Source: Porphyra umbilicalis (Eukaryota; Rhodophyta; Bangiophyceae; Bangiales; Bangiaceae). Taken from it: a stretch of 64,000 nucleotides of DNA. The DNA lies in contig KV918867.1 of assembly GCA_002049455.2 (NCBI GenBank), positions 124,001-188,000 on the forward strand. The letters run 5' to 3'. The position numbers and the translations under genes were made by a program. Under the pieces are notes generated by a model. The model was not told the origin of the DNA. It saw only the letters and a list, made by a program, of their open reading frames with translations, and searched no databases. This document shows positions 33,397 through 44,245 of this stretch, one piece after another. Position 1 is the first letter of the stretch. Every line of letters begins with the position of its first letter.

Positions 33397-33529
33397 TATT
33401 GTGCTTCTCACGAAAGTTGGACCTCTGTGCTTCAGCTTCCGTTGCAAAATCACTGTTTCATTGGCTCAGGGGGCGGTTCATGATGCTGAAGCGGATGTTG
33501 CGGATCCAGGTTTTGTGAGAAGCACAATA
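33397..33529 (+). mobile_element. MITE family B, copy 2 (133 bp)
   Basis: Same length and orientation as the copy at 3632-3764, with the same 27-bp inverted ends and TA flanks. The interiors differ at only a few positions. Confidence 0.93.
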
Positions 33530-33680
33530 GATGCTCTGTTCAAGCACAGTGACCAGCATGTGAACCGGGTCGGTAAGTCCGGAACTGGCGCCTGCAGCGG
33601 CGGCACCGCATTGATTTGATGCGGAAGAAATCCGGTCGGTTGCGCCGGTGTGCGTCCGTAGAAGAATTCAGCCGAGTAAT

Positions 33681-34408
33681 CGCGGTGTTACCGGGGTATT
33701 ACCAAGCTGTTACAGAATGGGTTGCCCGGGTGTTACTCGGGGTGATAATCGGGGTGTTACCAGGGTGTTACTCGGGGTGTTACTGGGGTGTGACTCAGGG
33801 AGTTACCAGGTTGATACCAAGCTGTTACTGGGCGTGTGACCGGGGTGTTACTCGGTGTCTTACTCGGGGTGTTACTCGGGGTTTTCTCGGGGTCTTACTC
33901 GGGGTGTTACCGGCGTGTACTCGGGGTGTTACCAGGGTGTTACTCGGGGAGTTACAAGGGTGCTACTGAAAGTGTTACTCAGGGTGTTACCGAGGTGTTA
34001 CTTGGGGTGGTACCGGAATGATACTCGGGGTGTTACCAGTGTGTGACCAAGCTGTTACTGGGGGTGTTACCGGGTTGTCACTCGGGGTGTTGATCGGGGT
34101 GTTTCCAGGGTGTTACTCGGGGTGCTACTCGGGGTGTTGCCTGAGTGTTGACAAGCTGTTACAGGGGGTGTTACCGGGGTGGTATTCGGGGTGTTTCTCG
34201 GGGAGTTACTCGGGGTGTTACTTGAGGTGGTACTCGAGGTGTTACCGGGATGTTAATTGAAATCTTACTGGGGTGTTACTCGGGGTGTGACCGGGGTGGT
34301 ACCAATCCGTTACTGGGGGTGTTACCGTGGTGTTATTCGGGGTGTTTTTCGGGGTGCTTCTCGGGGTGTTACCGGGGTGTTACCAAGCTGTTACCGGAGG
34401 TGTTACAG
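33681..34408. repeat. 12-bp minisatellite array 1
   Basis: About 60 tandem variants of a 12-base unit close to GGGGTGTTACTC, with recurring variant units such as AAGCTGTTACTG. Because 12 is a multiple of 3, all frames translate to 4-residue repeats and stay open. This is not evidence for coding. The same repeat recurs at 44584-45252. Confidence 0.95.
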
Positions 34409-35514
34409 TCTATCTCCACCCTTAAGTACGCTTTGTGGTGATCGACCCTGCCACTGGGAAGCGCAGATTGCAGCACATGAGTGATGCGGTCGGCTTCAGA
34501 TGCGTCGTCGAAGGAAATTGACAACGGAATCGACCGACAGACTCAGCCTTCACGCGTCCAGTCAGACCACTCGAGCGTCCATCGGCGACCGAAATAAGTA
34601 CTGTCAGTTCAGCAGTTAGACTGGAGAACTCTCACCAAAAAGTGGGATCGAAAGCCCTTCTCGGGCGGTCCTCGACTTGTATTCGCCCTGCATCTTGCTG
34701 GTGCACTGCTCTGTACCCCGTCGTCCTTCACCTGCGCCCTCGCACTGCCGCCCCATGCCTGCGCACCGTGACTGACGCTGTTGCTTGAGGTTCCGCTCCC
34801 CATCCCTCGTCCTACCACGGCGCTATTTAGTTCCGCTGACAAGTAGATGCCGGATTCCAGCCCCGCAACCCCCCACCCCCCTCTGCAATCGACCACTCTG
34901 TCCCGCATGGCTCCCCGCGCTCGGCATGACCATAGTCATGATGTGAATAGCCTGTAAGTTTTCCCTGTGCGCTGGTCTGGTCCCTGGGAGAGCCAGATCG
35001 TGGGGGGAGCGACGGACGTTGTGTGGCGGGGTGCGCTTCATCGTGTAGCGATCCTGACGCGCCCACCTTCTCCCCCACTGTCGCATGCTCTGCGTGCATG
35101 TATGCATGTGTCGATTGTGCTCCTATTTCCAGTATACAAGTAAAGCATGAGCATGTCTGTCTCATCTCACACTGCCTTCTTCTCTCACCTTTCACAGAAG
35201 CAACAGCCGCAAGCTCACCGGACGGGCTCGTGCTTCACAGAGTGCTTTATGTCAGGCAAAGGCGGTGTGAGCGACAAGGGACAAGAAAATGAGAGGGGAT
35301 GGGGGGCTGGGCTGGGGCAAGGCCGTTGACGGTTGAGAATGTGGGCTGTTTCTCTGTGGGGGGGTGGCCTCGGGCGGTAGCGAATTCTTCTGGCGGGGTG
35401 TTGACCTCTGTGCCTGCGGCGTGGGACTGTGCTCAGCCTGTAGATTTCCAGACACTGGTGCGTTCCGCCATGAAGCTCTACCTTGTCACTCTCTTACTGT
35501 CCTACTTTCCGCAG
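34409..35514. other. No gene seen
   Basis: Unassigned sequence without recognisable domains on either strand. Confidence 0.55.
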
Positions 35515-36080
35515 CCGGACAGCGATACCCTGAGCCTCGCCCGCGTCGCAACCCCGTAGATCCACAGAGGCCACGCCGGGGCCAGCACAAGCACGGCCCC
35601 TCCGCTAGTTGTCGTCAACCAGTTAATTCCGCCACTCCCGCCTCCACCCCGCCTCCACCCAGTCAGTCGAACTGAGGGCCCCGCTCGAGTCGCCACCACT
35701 TTTTCTTGCTCTCGTAGCCGCCCCAGCAAACGAAACCATGAGCCTCGCCCGAATGTGTACACACCACCTGCTGCCTCCGCTTCCACCGCCAACTACTCAG
35801 CGAAACTGTGAGCCCCGCCCGAGTCGCAACCCTGTTTTTCCACAGCCACGCCTGGACAAACGCAAGTACGGCCCCCTCGCGAGTTGTCGCCAACCAGTTG
35901 CCTCTTGCACTCCCGCCCCCACCCCGCTAGTCAAACTGCGGGCCCCGCTCGAGTCACTGCCACTTTTTCTCGCTGTCGTCGCCGCCCCAGCAAATGAAAC
36001 TATGACCCTCGCCCGACTGTCTACCCACGACCTGCTGCCTCCACTTCCATCTCCCTCCAAGCAAATTTATGAGTCGCGCC
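35515..36080. repeat. Diverged tandem duplication, unit about 280 bp
   Basis: Two copies, for example GAGCCTCGCCCGCGTCGCAA at 35531 and GAGCCCCGCCCGAGTCGCAA at 35811. The second half of each unit (CCCCGCTCGAGTC... to CACCTGCTGCCTCC...) repeats about 262 bp apart. Shorter GAGCCTCGCCCG words recur inside each unit, so the array is itself made of smaller repeats. Confidence 0.8.
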
Positions 36081-36532
36081 TGTGTCACCACCTGCCGCTT
36101 TCCCCCCCCTTTCGCCTTCATGCATTCTTTCGAAGCCGTATTTCTTGGTCCTCTTGTAGCCCCAATTGGTTCTTTCATCCCCCCAGTCTCCTGGTGTGAG
36201 CGTGTCCCGCTCGGGGTGCTGCAGCTCCCACCAGTTTCAGACGCTCGTTTTCAACGACTTGGTTTATTCCGCATCCCCAGACGACCCATTCGCGTCCTCC
36301 AAGGCCCCACCTGGTTGGAAAACAATCAAATCAGCTGTGTCTACGATGGCGTCCTCCTCGTCCTCTGCCACAAACCAAGCACGCATGCCCTCCCGCGCGT
36401 CATCCTCTGTCACCCCTCCCACCACCTCCTGTCCAAGAGAAGTCCCCCGCAGAAGAGAAAGCACCTCATTCACATCATCCTCCACACTGGAAAAACCCTA
36501 CCGGTAATCGGCGTGCAGTGCCACTACAGAGG

Positions 36533-37005
36533 TGTAGTACTACGCCTGGGGCGTTGTACTCGTGGCTGTTGGCGCTGGTGCGCGGGAGCCGGGGGACCGG
36601 TGGTGTGTCGCCTTTGTGGCTTGCCGCTGCGGCTTGTGAACGCCTGCGGCGCACCTGTCCGGGTGAGCTCACCGCATTGTCGTGTGCTGACAGTGGGGCG
36701 GGTTAATCCAGATTGGGTAGTGTCATGCATTGGAGGGAATTATCTGCATCGTAGGTATTTGGCAGCGCGGGACCGGGCCAACTAGTGGCCCCGGTCCCCG
36801 CGCAGCGGTTTCCGCCCTTTTAGGACGAAGGGCGACGACGGTGGGAGGCACCGTCGTCGCCGGCAAGTAAACCGTGCCTGTTTGTCTTGGCGTTTCGGTC
36901 GGCCTGACTTCCTGGACCTCGAGTCCCATAGCGGGTGACGCACGAGCGGCTAGGACGGCCGGTACTTCCCTCCTCTCCGAGGTGATCGCGATTCATTGTA
37001 CTACA
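36533..37005. repeat. Solo LTR, family C, copy 1 (473 bp)
   Basis: Ends are TGTAGTAC...GTACTACA. Flanked on both sides by the 5-bp duplication AGAGG (36528-36532 and 37006-37010), which proves an independent insertion followed by LTR-LTR recombination. It sits within the C-terminal coding part of the pogo-like gene. Confidence 0.93.
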
Positions 37006-38442
37006 AGAGGCATTCATGAAAACAGGCAAAATAGTCGACTTCACCCAACATTGCACAATGGACTCGCTCGTTACCTTGTCGCACTCCTCGGAAATAAAAG
37101 TTGCGGCATCAAGGAGGTGGGCCTGGCCGCGCCCAGCCAGTCCGCAATTCCGGGCCGGTCGCGGCTCCTGGTCCGGCGGGGGGAGGACGGCGGCCAAAAG
37201 GCTTGCCTGTGCCTGGGCATCGGCGTCCTCGTCCATGACCTCAAGCCCGGCCAACCGCGGCGCGCCGTACTCCTACAGAACGTCTGTTATCAAGTTAACC
37301 CACAGCTCGACATTCTCGGCGCGGAAGCCAAATGGTGGCGGTGGGGGAGTGCGCTGCAGGGCAATCGGTGGAGTTGATGGGGGGGGGGTGGGGGGAGTGG
37401 GGGGAGGTCGGGGGGGGGGGGGGGAGTGGGAGAAGGTCGAGGCGGCGGGTCCGGGGGTGGCGGCGGATCCAGCGGCACAGGAAACCGCTGCACCAGGATA
37501 GCCAATAGGCCTCGTTTGTAGCGGCGCTTGAGCGCCGCAATCACGCCAGCGTCCATCGGCTGGTAGACGGCCGTGGTGTTGGGGGGAAGATAAAAGATCT
37601 TGACGTCGTCGGCCATTAGTTCCACGTCGTGCGTTGAAGAGTTGTCCATAATCAGGGCGCATTTCGCACCCCGGTGTCGCTCCTGCACCGCCGGCAGGAA
37701 TACAGTATTCCACCACCGAGCGTAGACGAGTTTGTCCATCCACGCCCTTCTTTGGTCGAAGTAGGGGAGCGGACACTCGTTTCCGTCCCCGCGGAAGCAT
37801 AGAATGTTGGCAGCCTCGCCAATTATGGCCACGGGGAGCTTGTGGGTGCCAGTCGCGTTGGTGCACAGGACAAGAGTGACGCGGTCCATACGCCGCATGG
37901 CCTTCGTTCCCCGCGCACGCCTGCGGTCCTTCCGGGGCACATAGGAGCGCGACGGGAGGCAGCGGGAGAGCAGCCCCGTATCGTCCATGTTGTAGATGCG
38001 GTCCGGGGGGAAGCCGCTAGCCGGCGCCGGATCTCCTCCACCGCGGCAGCGGCCGCCACCAAGTTGACAGATCCCGCGTGGCCGTGCATGGCCACATTCC
38101 AGATGTCAACCCGCTTAAGGAAGCCCCGTGTCCAGCCATGGCTCGCCGGAAACCCGATATGGTCGAGACGACCAGCAATCATCGTCGCTGCTTCTTGGAA
38201 CAGCGCGGTGGGGATCGGTATTCGACGATGACCAAGTGCATAAACGGCTAGATACCTTTTGTACACTAGTGCGTCGAATTTCGGCCACTTTGCCTCCCGA
38301 GGGTTATTGCGGCGCAGTGTGCACGCATCATCAGGCATCGCCCGGTAGACCGCCGCCGCCGTCATAATATTTTGGCTTTGCGCTTGGTCACAGGAACAGG
38401 CAGCTGCCGCAAAACCACAGACCATGAAACTTGACCATCCCG

Positions 38443-38840
38443 TGTGAAGTGAGCGGTAGTTGGGTGGATGCGTTGCTTTACTCGAGAGCAGTCTGAGGCG
38501 CGAGGCCAGCAGGCTCTTAAACCCTCCGTGTGCCTCTCTCGCCACGTTCTGCCGGCGCACCCCCCGCCAGCGCAGTGCTCCCTCCCTTGGAAGGTACATG
38601 CTCTCACCACCCCACAAGTCGCGACGCCCCTCGATGACCCCACGAGAATCTTCTCGAGCTCAGCTCCAAAAGGAGCTGTCCTCAACATACAAGTACAAGT
38701 AATTATATCACACACATACAGCAATGCATGACAATGGCACAGCCAAACAAGCCGATGACCGCATAAGTACTCCCGGAATTAGCCAGGCAGTCCGCGGTAA
38801 CTCCGACTTACCTGCGCGGGCTTGGGGGGCTGCCTCCACA
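38443..38840 (-). repeat. 3' LTR of the Copia element
   Basis: 398 bp; read on the plus strand it starts TGTGAAGTGAGCGG and ends CTCCACA. The purine-rich stretch just inside it (minus strand CTGGGGAAG) is a candidate polypurine tract. Confidence 0.93.
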
Positions 38841-39583
38841 CTTCCCCAGCGCCTCACAGTCCGCGCCATGGACGCTGCGTCACGGCCACAGCCCGTCCCG
38901 ACCAGTGCGAGATTTTCCGCCAACATCCGCGGTCGAGAAAAAAAAAACGGCGAAGTCGATCTCATCAACTTGGCCGAAATCGGCTCGATTTTCTGGGAGC
39001 AGGAGGTCTACAGCTCCCAGCGAGTCGAGCCGGTTTCGGCCTTGTAAAATCGACCTCCGCCGGAATCGCGAAAATCACCACTGACGTGAAGCAGACGTCG
39101 AGGTGACTACAGCGCACCCGAGCGCGTCTCGAACGGAGACGATCGGGCGCATCGGCGGCCCGTCAAAGTCTGCTCGCTGGGAGCAGTAGGCCTACTGCTC
39201 GCGGCGAAAATCGGGGCCCACTCCTTCCGGCCAAAATTGACCAAATTCGACTTGCACCAAAATCGACTCGTGCCCGTCGGGAGCAGGAGGCCTACTGCTC
39301 CCGGCCAAACGCGACTTGCACAAATTATAGACAAGGGCGACCACCGCGAACCCGCGGCTGCGCCACTGGACGTCCGCAGTGGCGCCGCAGCGCCCCAGGA
39401 CGGTCCCCACCGGCCGTCCCCCGAGTCTTCGGCCCGCGCAACCGCGCCTCATTTCCGGTTCCACGCAAGTGGACGGTAGCGCAACCGTCCACAGCCGACA
39501 CCGGCCCGCAGCAAAGTCGACGGGGGTAGCTGCCGCGAAACCGGGGCTGCGCCACTGGACGCCACCAGTGGCGCCGTGGCGTC
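38841..39583 (-). other. Copia 3' non-coding region with hairpins
   Basis: About 740 bp between the RNase H stop and the 3' LTR. It contains repeated near-palindromes of the form GGGAGCAG...CTGCTCCC (near 39178 and 39279) and a diverged direct repeat around GGCTGCGCCACTGGACG (near 39357 and 39544). Confidence 0.7.
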
Positions 39584-41813
39584 TCAGCACTCCTGCAACG
39601 GGGGGTCGCCAAGCTTGGCGCCCTGCGCAACCGCGCCCAGGTCTTCATCAACCCTGACGGCAGCCCGAAAAGCCGTGAACGCCGGCGACGGCAGCGGCTT
39701 GGTGAGCCCATCCGCCGGCATTTCGACGCTCGGGAGGAAGTAGAAGGCCCTATCCCCACGCGCCTGGTAGTCGCGAACCATGTGGTAGGCGACGTCGACA
39801 TGCTTGGTCCGCCCCGTCGCCTTGAGGTTGTTGACCAGGGCGAGACACGATTGGTTGTCCACCCCCATCGGCACGGCTGCGCCGACGCCGCCCAAAGCCG
39901 ACAGCAGCTTGCGTAGCCACAGCGCCTCCTTGGTCGCCATCGCGGCGGCCACGTACTCGGCCTCGGCCGTCGAGATGGCCACGGTCGATTGGCGCTTACT
40001 TGCCCACGCAATCGCCCCGCCATTGCAGGTGAAAACGAAGCCGGTTGTCGACCGACGACCGTCGATGTCGCCGGCCCAGTCGGCGTCGACAAACCCTTGC
40101 AGCAGCTCGCTGCCGCTGTAGACCAAACCCAGGCGAGTCGTCCCGCGCAGGCAGCGCAGAACCCGTTTGGCCGCGCGCATGTGGTCCTCCTCAGGGCAGG
40201 ACATGAAGCGCGACAGCACCCCCACGGCAAAGGCGATGTCTGGCCTTGTCGTGGTAGACAGGGAGAGGAGGGAGCCGACCAACTCGGCGTAGCGGTTGCT
40301 CTCTGGCAGAAGGCCCTCCCCTGTCTTGGTCAGCTTGACCCCCGACGCCATCGGCGTGCTTTTTTAGCGTCGCATTGTCCATCCCAAACGCCTCCAGTAG
40401 CGTCGCGGTGTGCCCCGGGTTGCTCAACGTCAGAGTCTAGGCCGCCCGGTTGCGCATGACCTTCATGCCGATAAAGTCCTTGACCTCCCCCATGTCGCGC
40501 ACCTCAAACTTGGCAGACACGGAGCGCTTGACTGCCTCGACCCCAGCCAGCTTCTCGCCTGCCACGATAAGGTCGTCGACGTACACGAGAATGAAGATGC
40601 ACCCGTGCACGGGGTGGTGCCACTCATAGAGGCACGGGTCCATCTTGGACTGGACCGCCCCCATCTCTTTGAGCTCTTTTTCGAGCTTGATGCCCCACAG
40701 CCGCCTCGCCTGCTTTGTCCCGTAGAGCGCCAGGTTAAGCCGACACATCTCCTCCAGCCCCTCCGGTTCGACACCGTCGGGGAGTTCGATGTACATCTCC
40801 TTGTCCGACTTGGCGTTGAGGAAGGCTGTCTTGACGTCGACACAGTGAATCTCCCAGCCCATGGCTGCCGACACAGAAAAGAGAGCACGTGTCGTGGCCG
40901 TGTTGGGTACCGGAGCCCACGTCTCGTCAAAGTCTCGTCCGGGCACCTGGTTGAACCCTTGGGCCACGAGTCCAGCCTTGTAGCGCGTCAGCTTGCCCTC
41001 TGCCTCGTGCTTGATGTCGAACACGAATCGCGTCTTGATGGCCTTGTGATTCTTGTTGTTCCCCTTGGTCTTGGACCAGGTGAGGAGGGGTGTCTTGGCG
41101 TCGACATAGTGAATCTCCCAGCCCATGGCTGCCGACACAGAAAAGAGAGCACGTGTCGTGGCCGCGTTGGGTACCGGAGCCCACGTCTCGTCAAAGTCTC
41201 GTCCGGGCACCTGGTTGAACCCTTGGGCCACGAGTCCAGCCTTGTAGCGCGTCAGCTTGCCCTCTGCCTCGTGCTTGATGTCGAACACGAATCGCGTCTT
41301 GATGGCCTTGTGATTCTTGTTGTTCCCCTTGGTCTTGGACCAGGTGAGGAGGGGTGTCTTGACGTCGACATAGTGAATTTCCCAGCCCATGGCTGCCGAC
41401 ACAGAAAAGAGAGCACGTGTCGTGGCCGCGTTGGGTACCGGAGCCCACGTCTCGTCAAAGTCTCGTCCGGGCACCTGGTTGAACCCTTGGGCCACGAGTC
41501 CAGCCTTGTAGCGCGTCAGCTTGCCCTCCGCGTCGTGCTTGATGTCGAACACGAATCGCGTCTTGATGGCCTTGTGATTCTTGTTGTTCCCCTTGGTCTT
41601 AGACCATGTGCCAAGGTCCTTGTGTGCTGCCACCTCTTCCTTAATGGCCTGCTTCCACAGCGGCCATTCAGGACGAGCGCGCGCCTCCTTCTCGTTTGCA
41701 GGCGGCTTGTGCAAGTCCCAGCCCGCCTCAGCCGCGGAAGCGTTACCTCTTGCCAAGTGCGCCTTGCGTTCCTTCTCCCACCATGTGACCTTGGGAGCTG
41801 GCTTGCGCTTCTA
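39584..41813 (-). pseudogene. Copia polymerase remnant (RT and RNase H), with triplicated segment
   Basis: Downstream of a stop at 41811-41813 the frame enters the RT domain. The first part of the RT (WSKTKGNNKNHKAIKTRFVF to the 'ALFSVSAAMGWEIHYVDVKT' region) occurs three times in tandem in the same frame. The normal continuation then follows through KSDKEMYIELPDGVEP and the catalytic box LVYVDDLIVAG (about 40560). A TAG at 40437-40439 and a shift at the T6 run at about 40359 interrupt it. RNase H then reads cleanly (DADWAGDIDGRRSTTGF, STAEAEYVAAAMATKEA) to the stop at 39584. The product would make cDNA from element RNA; this copy cannot. Confidence 0.95.
40815..41606 (-). repeat. In-frame tandem triplication (3 x 264 bp) in the Copia RT
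   Basis: Three copies offset by exactly 264 bp (88 codons). The first two end at VKTPLL and restart at TWSKTKG; the last goes on to the usual VKTAFLNAK. The copies differ at only a few bases. The frame is kept throughout. Confidence 0.95.
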
Positions 41814-42898
41814 GCGACGAGGCCCCGGTGTGACGCTGTCACTGGCCGCAGGTGCTTGAGAAGTTGCAGGTGTCGAGCCACCGACGCCGCCCTCGACCTC
41901 CTCCTGGCTATCGCCAGCAAAGGAAGGAGGATCGACTTCGTTGTCGCTGTCAGAGGTGTCGTCGGGGGAGTATTCGTCCTCTCGCTCGCCTTCTGCGCCG
42001 AGCATGTCCATTGCCCCTTCCGTGGCTCCATCCTTGTCGCCGTCATGCTCCCGGTATTGGCAGTACAAGCAGTGTAGGACAGAGCGGCAGCCGCGTGGGG
42101 ACCGCCGCCATGACCGCCTTCACGGCAACCACCGCCATGCTTGCCCTTGCCCTTGGCCTCGTCCCCCTCCTTCATGTGGCAGTCGCGCTGCATATGTCCC
42201 TTCTTGTTGCAGTAGAAGCACACGACCGACTTCTTTTCAAACGGCTTCTTAGGCGCCGCTGCCGCAAAGGCTTGTGACTTGAAACTGCCAGAAGGCCCGG
42301 AAGCGCCGACAGAAATGCTCCGCTGCTCGACTTGAAGCAGCCTAGCCGTCACGTCCGACATGACGAGCTTAGTGTTCTTGTTCTCCAACACCGTCCTGAG
42401 CATCCCGTTCTCTGCCGGAAGCCCTGCCAGGACACGCAGCGCAAGTGTGTTGTCGTCCACCGGGATTCCGAGAATGGCGAGCTCGTCATGGAGCATCTTG
42501 GCGCGCGACGCAAACTTGATGATGTTCTCGTCACCGCCCATCTTCAGGCTGCTCAGTTCGTCCATGAGCCGCAGCAGCTGCGCATTGTCTCGCGCCTCGA
42601 ACATGACCTTGAGCGCGTCCCACGCCTCTTTGGCCGTGTCCACCGACGGGACCGTGTTGAGATGCACGGGCTTGACCGACATCTGGATGGTCGCCAGCGC
42701 CGCCTCGTTCATGGCGTCCCACGCGTCGACCACCGGGTCAGACTTCTTGTCGTCGGACAAAGATGCCGGTCGGTCCGTCACGACCGCCGCCCAGAGCTTC
42801 TCCTTCTTGAGCTGCGCACGCTGGTACGCTGCCCACACCATGTAGTCGTCGTCCAGCTGCGCAAACCGCGGGCCGCCATAGCAGCCGTGGTCTGCCAT
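41814..42898 (-). pseudogene. Copia gag with zinc knuckle, fused to a linker; protease and integrase absent
   Basis: Starts at the ATG at 42898. Residues about 20-215 are the UBN2/gag helical domain, followed by a CCHC zinc knuckle CFYCNKKGHMQRDC and a Gly/Lys/His-rich tail. After about 42060 the sequence that makes sense lies in another frame. It is the acidic linker normally found between integrase and RT (EREDEYSPDDTSDSDNEVDP), ending at the stop 41811-41813. So protease and integrase are deleted between gag and linker, with a frame change at the junction. Confidence 0.9.
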
Positions 42899-43040
42899 GT
42901 TGACGACCTCGGCGCCGCACAGAGCCGCACTAACGACTTAGGGAGCAAAACACGCCCGCCAAACGCTGGAACACACCGCGATCCCCGCGACGTCGTCTCG
43001 CCAGCGACCGCAAGGAAGACGACGGTTACCACCAGCGACA

Positions 43041-43055
43041 GCTGGGCCCATAACC
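43041..43055 (-). other. Copia primer-binding site, initiator-tRNA anticodon type
   Basis: Immediately inside the 5' LTR the minus strand reads GGTTATGGGCCCAGC. This is complementary to the anticodon stem-loop of eukaryotic initiator tRNA-Met, the half-tRNA primer known from Drosophila copia, and not to a tRNA 3' end. Confidence 0.88.
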
Positions 43056-43453
43056 TGTGAAGTGAGCGGTAGTTCGGTGGATGCGTTGCTTTACTCGAGA
43101 GCGGTCTGAGGCGCGAGGCCAGCAGGCTCTTAAACCCTCCATGTGCCTCTCTCGCCACGTTCTGCCGGCGCACCCCCCGCCAGCGCAGTGCTCCCTCCCT
43201 TGGAAGGTATATGCTCGCACCACCCCATAAATCGCGACGCCCCTCGATGACCCCACGCAAATCTCCCCGAACTCAGCTCCAAAAGGAACTGCCCTCAATA
43301 CACAAGTACAAGTAATTACATCACACACATACAGAAATGCATGATAATGGCAAAGCCGAACAAGCCGATGACCGCATAACTACTCCCGGAATTAGCCAGG
43401 CAGTCCGCGGTAACTCCGACTTACCTGCGCGGGCTTGGGGGGCTGCCTCAGCA
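43056..43453 (-). repeat. 5' LTR of the Copia element
   Basis: 398 bp, the same length as the 3' LTR. It is flanked outside by TCCCG and inside by the primer-binding site. Confidence 0.93.
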
Positions 43454-43772
43454 TCCCGGAGACGAATGATCTGCTTTTTTGCACGGATCGAAATCTCCTG
43501 GCGCAGCATACGCCGCCGCCTTCCCGCCGCCAGGATGGCTGGCCGGGGTCCGTTTGGTTCTGCCGCCTGGTACTCATGCCTTGATTGGCGCTCCCTCGCC
43601 GCCACGAGGCCCTCGCACGTCGCCGCGGCCGCTCTTGCCGCGTCCGTGGTAGCATGCGGCCGCTCCTGCATCAAATGTGGTACAGCCCTGTCAAACGCAG
43701 CCTCAACCGTCGCTGCAATAGCACTGCCAGACGTGGATATGGGTGGGGAGGGGGCCAGGAATGTGATACTTG

Positions 43773-44245
43773 TGTAGTACTACGCCTGGGGCGTTGTACT
43801 CGTGGCTGTTGGCGCTGGTGCGCGAAAGCCAGGGGACCGGTGGTCTGTCGCCTTCGTGGCTTGCCGCTGCGGCTTGTGAACGCCTGCGGCGCACCTGTCC
43901 GGGTGAGCTCACCGGATTGTCGTGTGCTGACAGCTGGGCGAGTTGATCCAGATTGGGTAGTGTCATGCATTGGAGGAAATTATCTGCATCGTAGGTATTG
44001 GGCAGCGCGGGACCGGGCCAACTAGTGGCCGCGGTCCCCGCGCAGCGCTTTCCGCCCTCTTAGGACGAAGGACGACGACGGTAGGAGGCACCGTCGTCGC
44101 CGGCAATTAAACCGTGCCTCTTTGTCTTGGCGTTTCGGTCGGCCTGACTTCCTGGACCTCGAGTCCCATAGCGGGTGACGCACGAGCGGCTAGGACGGCC
44201 GGTACATCCTTCCTCTCAGAGGTGATCGCGATTCATTGTACTACA
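43773..44245. repeat. LTR family C, copy 2 (473 bp)
   Basis: Same length, ends and orientation as the solo LTR at 36533-37005. Its 5-bp flanks (ACTTG left, ATTAG right) match at only three of five positions, so either the duplication has decayed or the copy was rearranged. It abuts the 5' end of the split pogo-like gene. Confidence 0.88.

Larger units (their letters stand above)
38443..43453 (-). mobile_element. Ty1/Copia LTR retrotransposon, 5.0 kb, defective
   Basis: Two 398-bp LTRs (38443-38840 and 43056-43453) with TG...CA ends, a 5-bp target duplication TCCCG (38438-38442 and 43454-43458), a primer-binding site and Copia-order gag...RT-RNase H mark a Copia element on the minus strand. 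By eye the LTRs differ at roughly two dozen positions, so the insertion is not recent. Protease and integrase are missing, part of the RT is triplicated, and there are stops and frameshifts. It inserted into the N-terminal part of the pogo-like transposase gene. Confidence 0.96.
36264..43772 (-). pseudogene. Pogo/Tigger-like transposase gene, split by nested LTR elements
   Basis: A DDE_1-type transposase homologous to the one at 50820-52804. From 5' to 3' on the minus strand: the N-terminal HTH region (43459-43770, with AKKQIIRLRD) is interrupted by the Copia element, then resumes at 38437. Next come a CENP-B-type HTH (FQEAATMIAGRLDHIGF... GWTRGFLKR) and the catalytic core with Asp residues in MDDTGLL (about 37985), ALIMDNSSTHD (about 37645) and QPMDAGVIAALKRRYKRG (about 37560). 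The C-terminal region is cut by a solo LTR (36533-37005) and ends at about 36264 with DDVNEVLSLLRGTSLGQEV, matching the other copy. Frameshifts lie near 38365, 38025, 37270 and 36505. I could not find its terminal repeats. Confidence 0.9.

Noticed and set aside
40410-42077. 555-codon plus-strand open frame
   Set aside because: Antisense shadow of the Copia gag/RT, including its triplication.
36533-44245. Reading the two 473-bp LTRs as the ends of one LTR element
   Set aside because: The left copy has its own perfect AGAGG duplication, and what lies between is a pogo-like gene plus a complete Copia element, not retroelement genes matching these LTRs.
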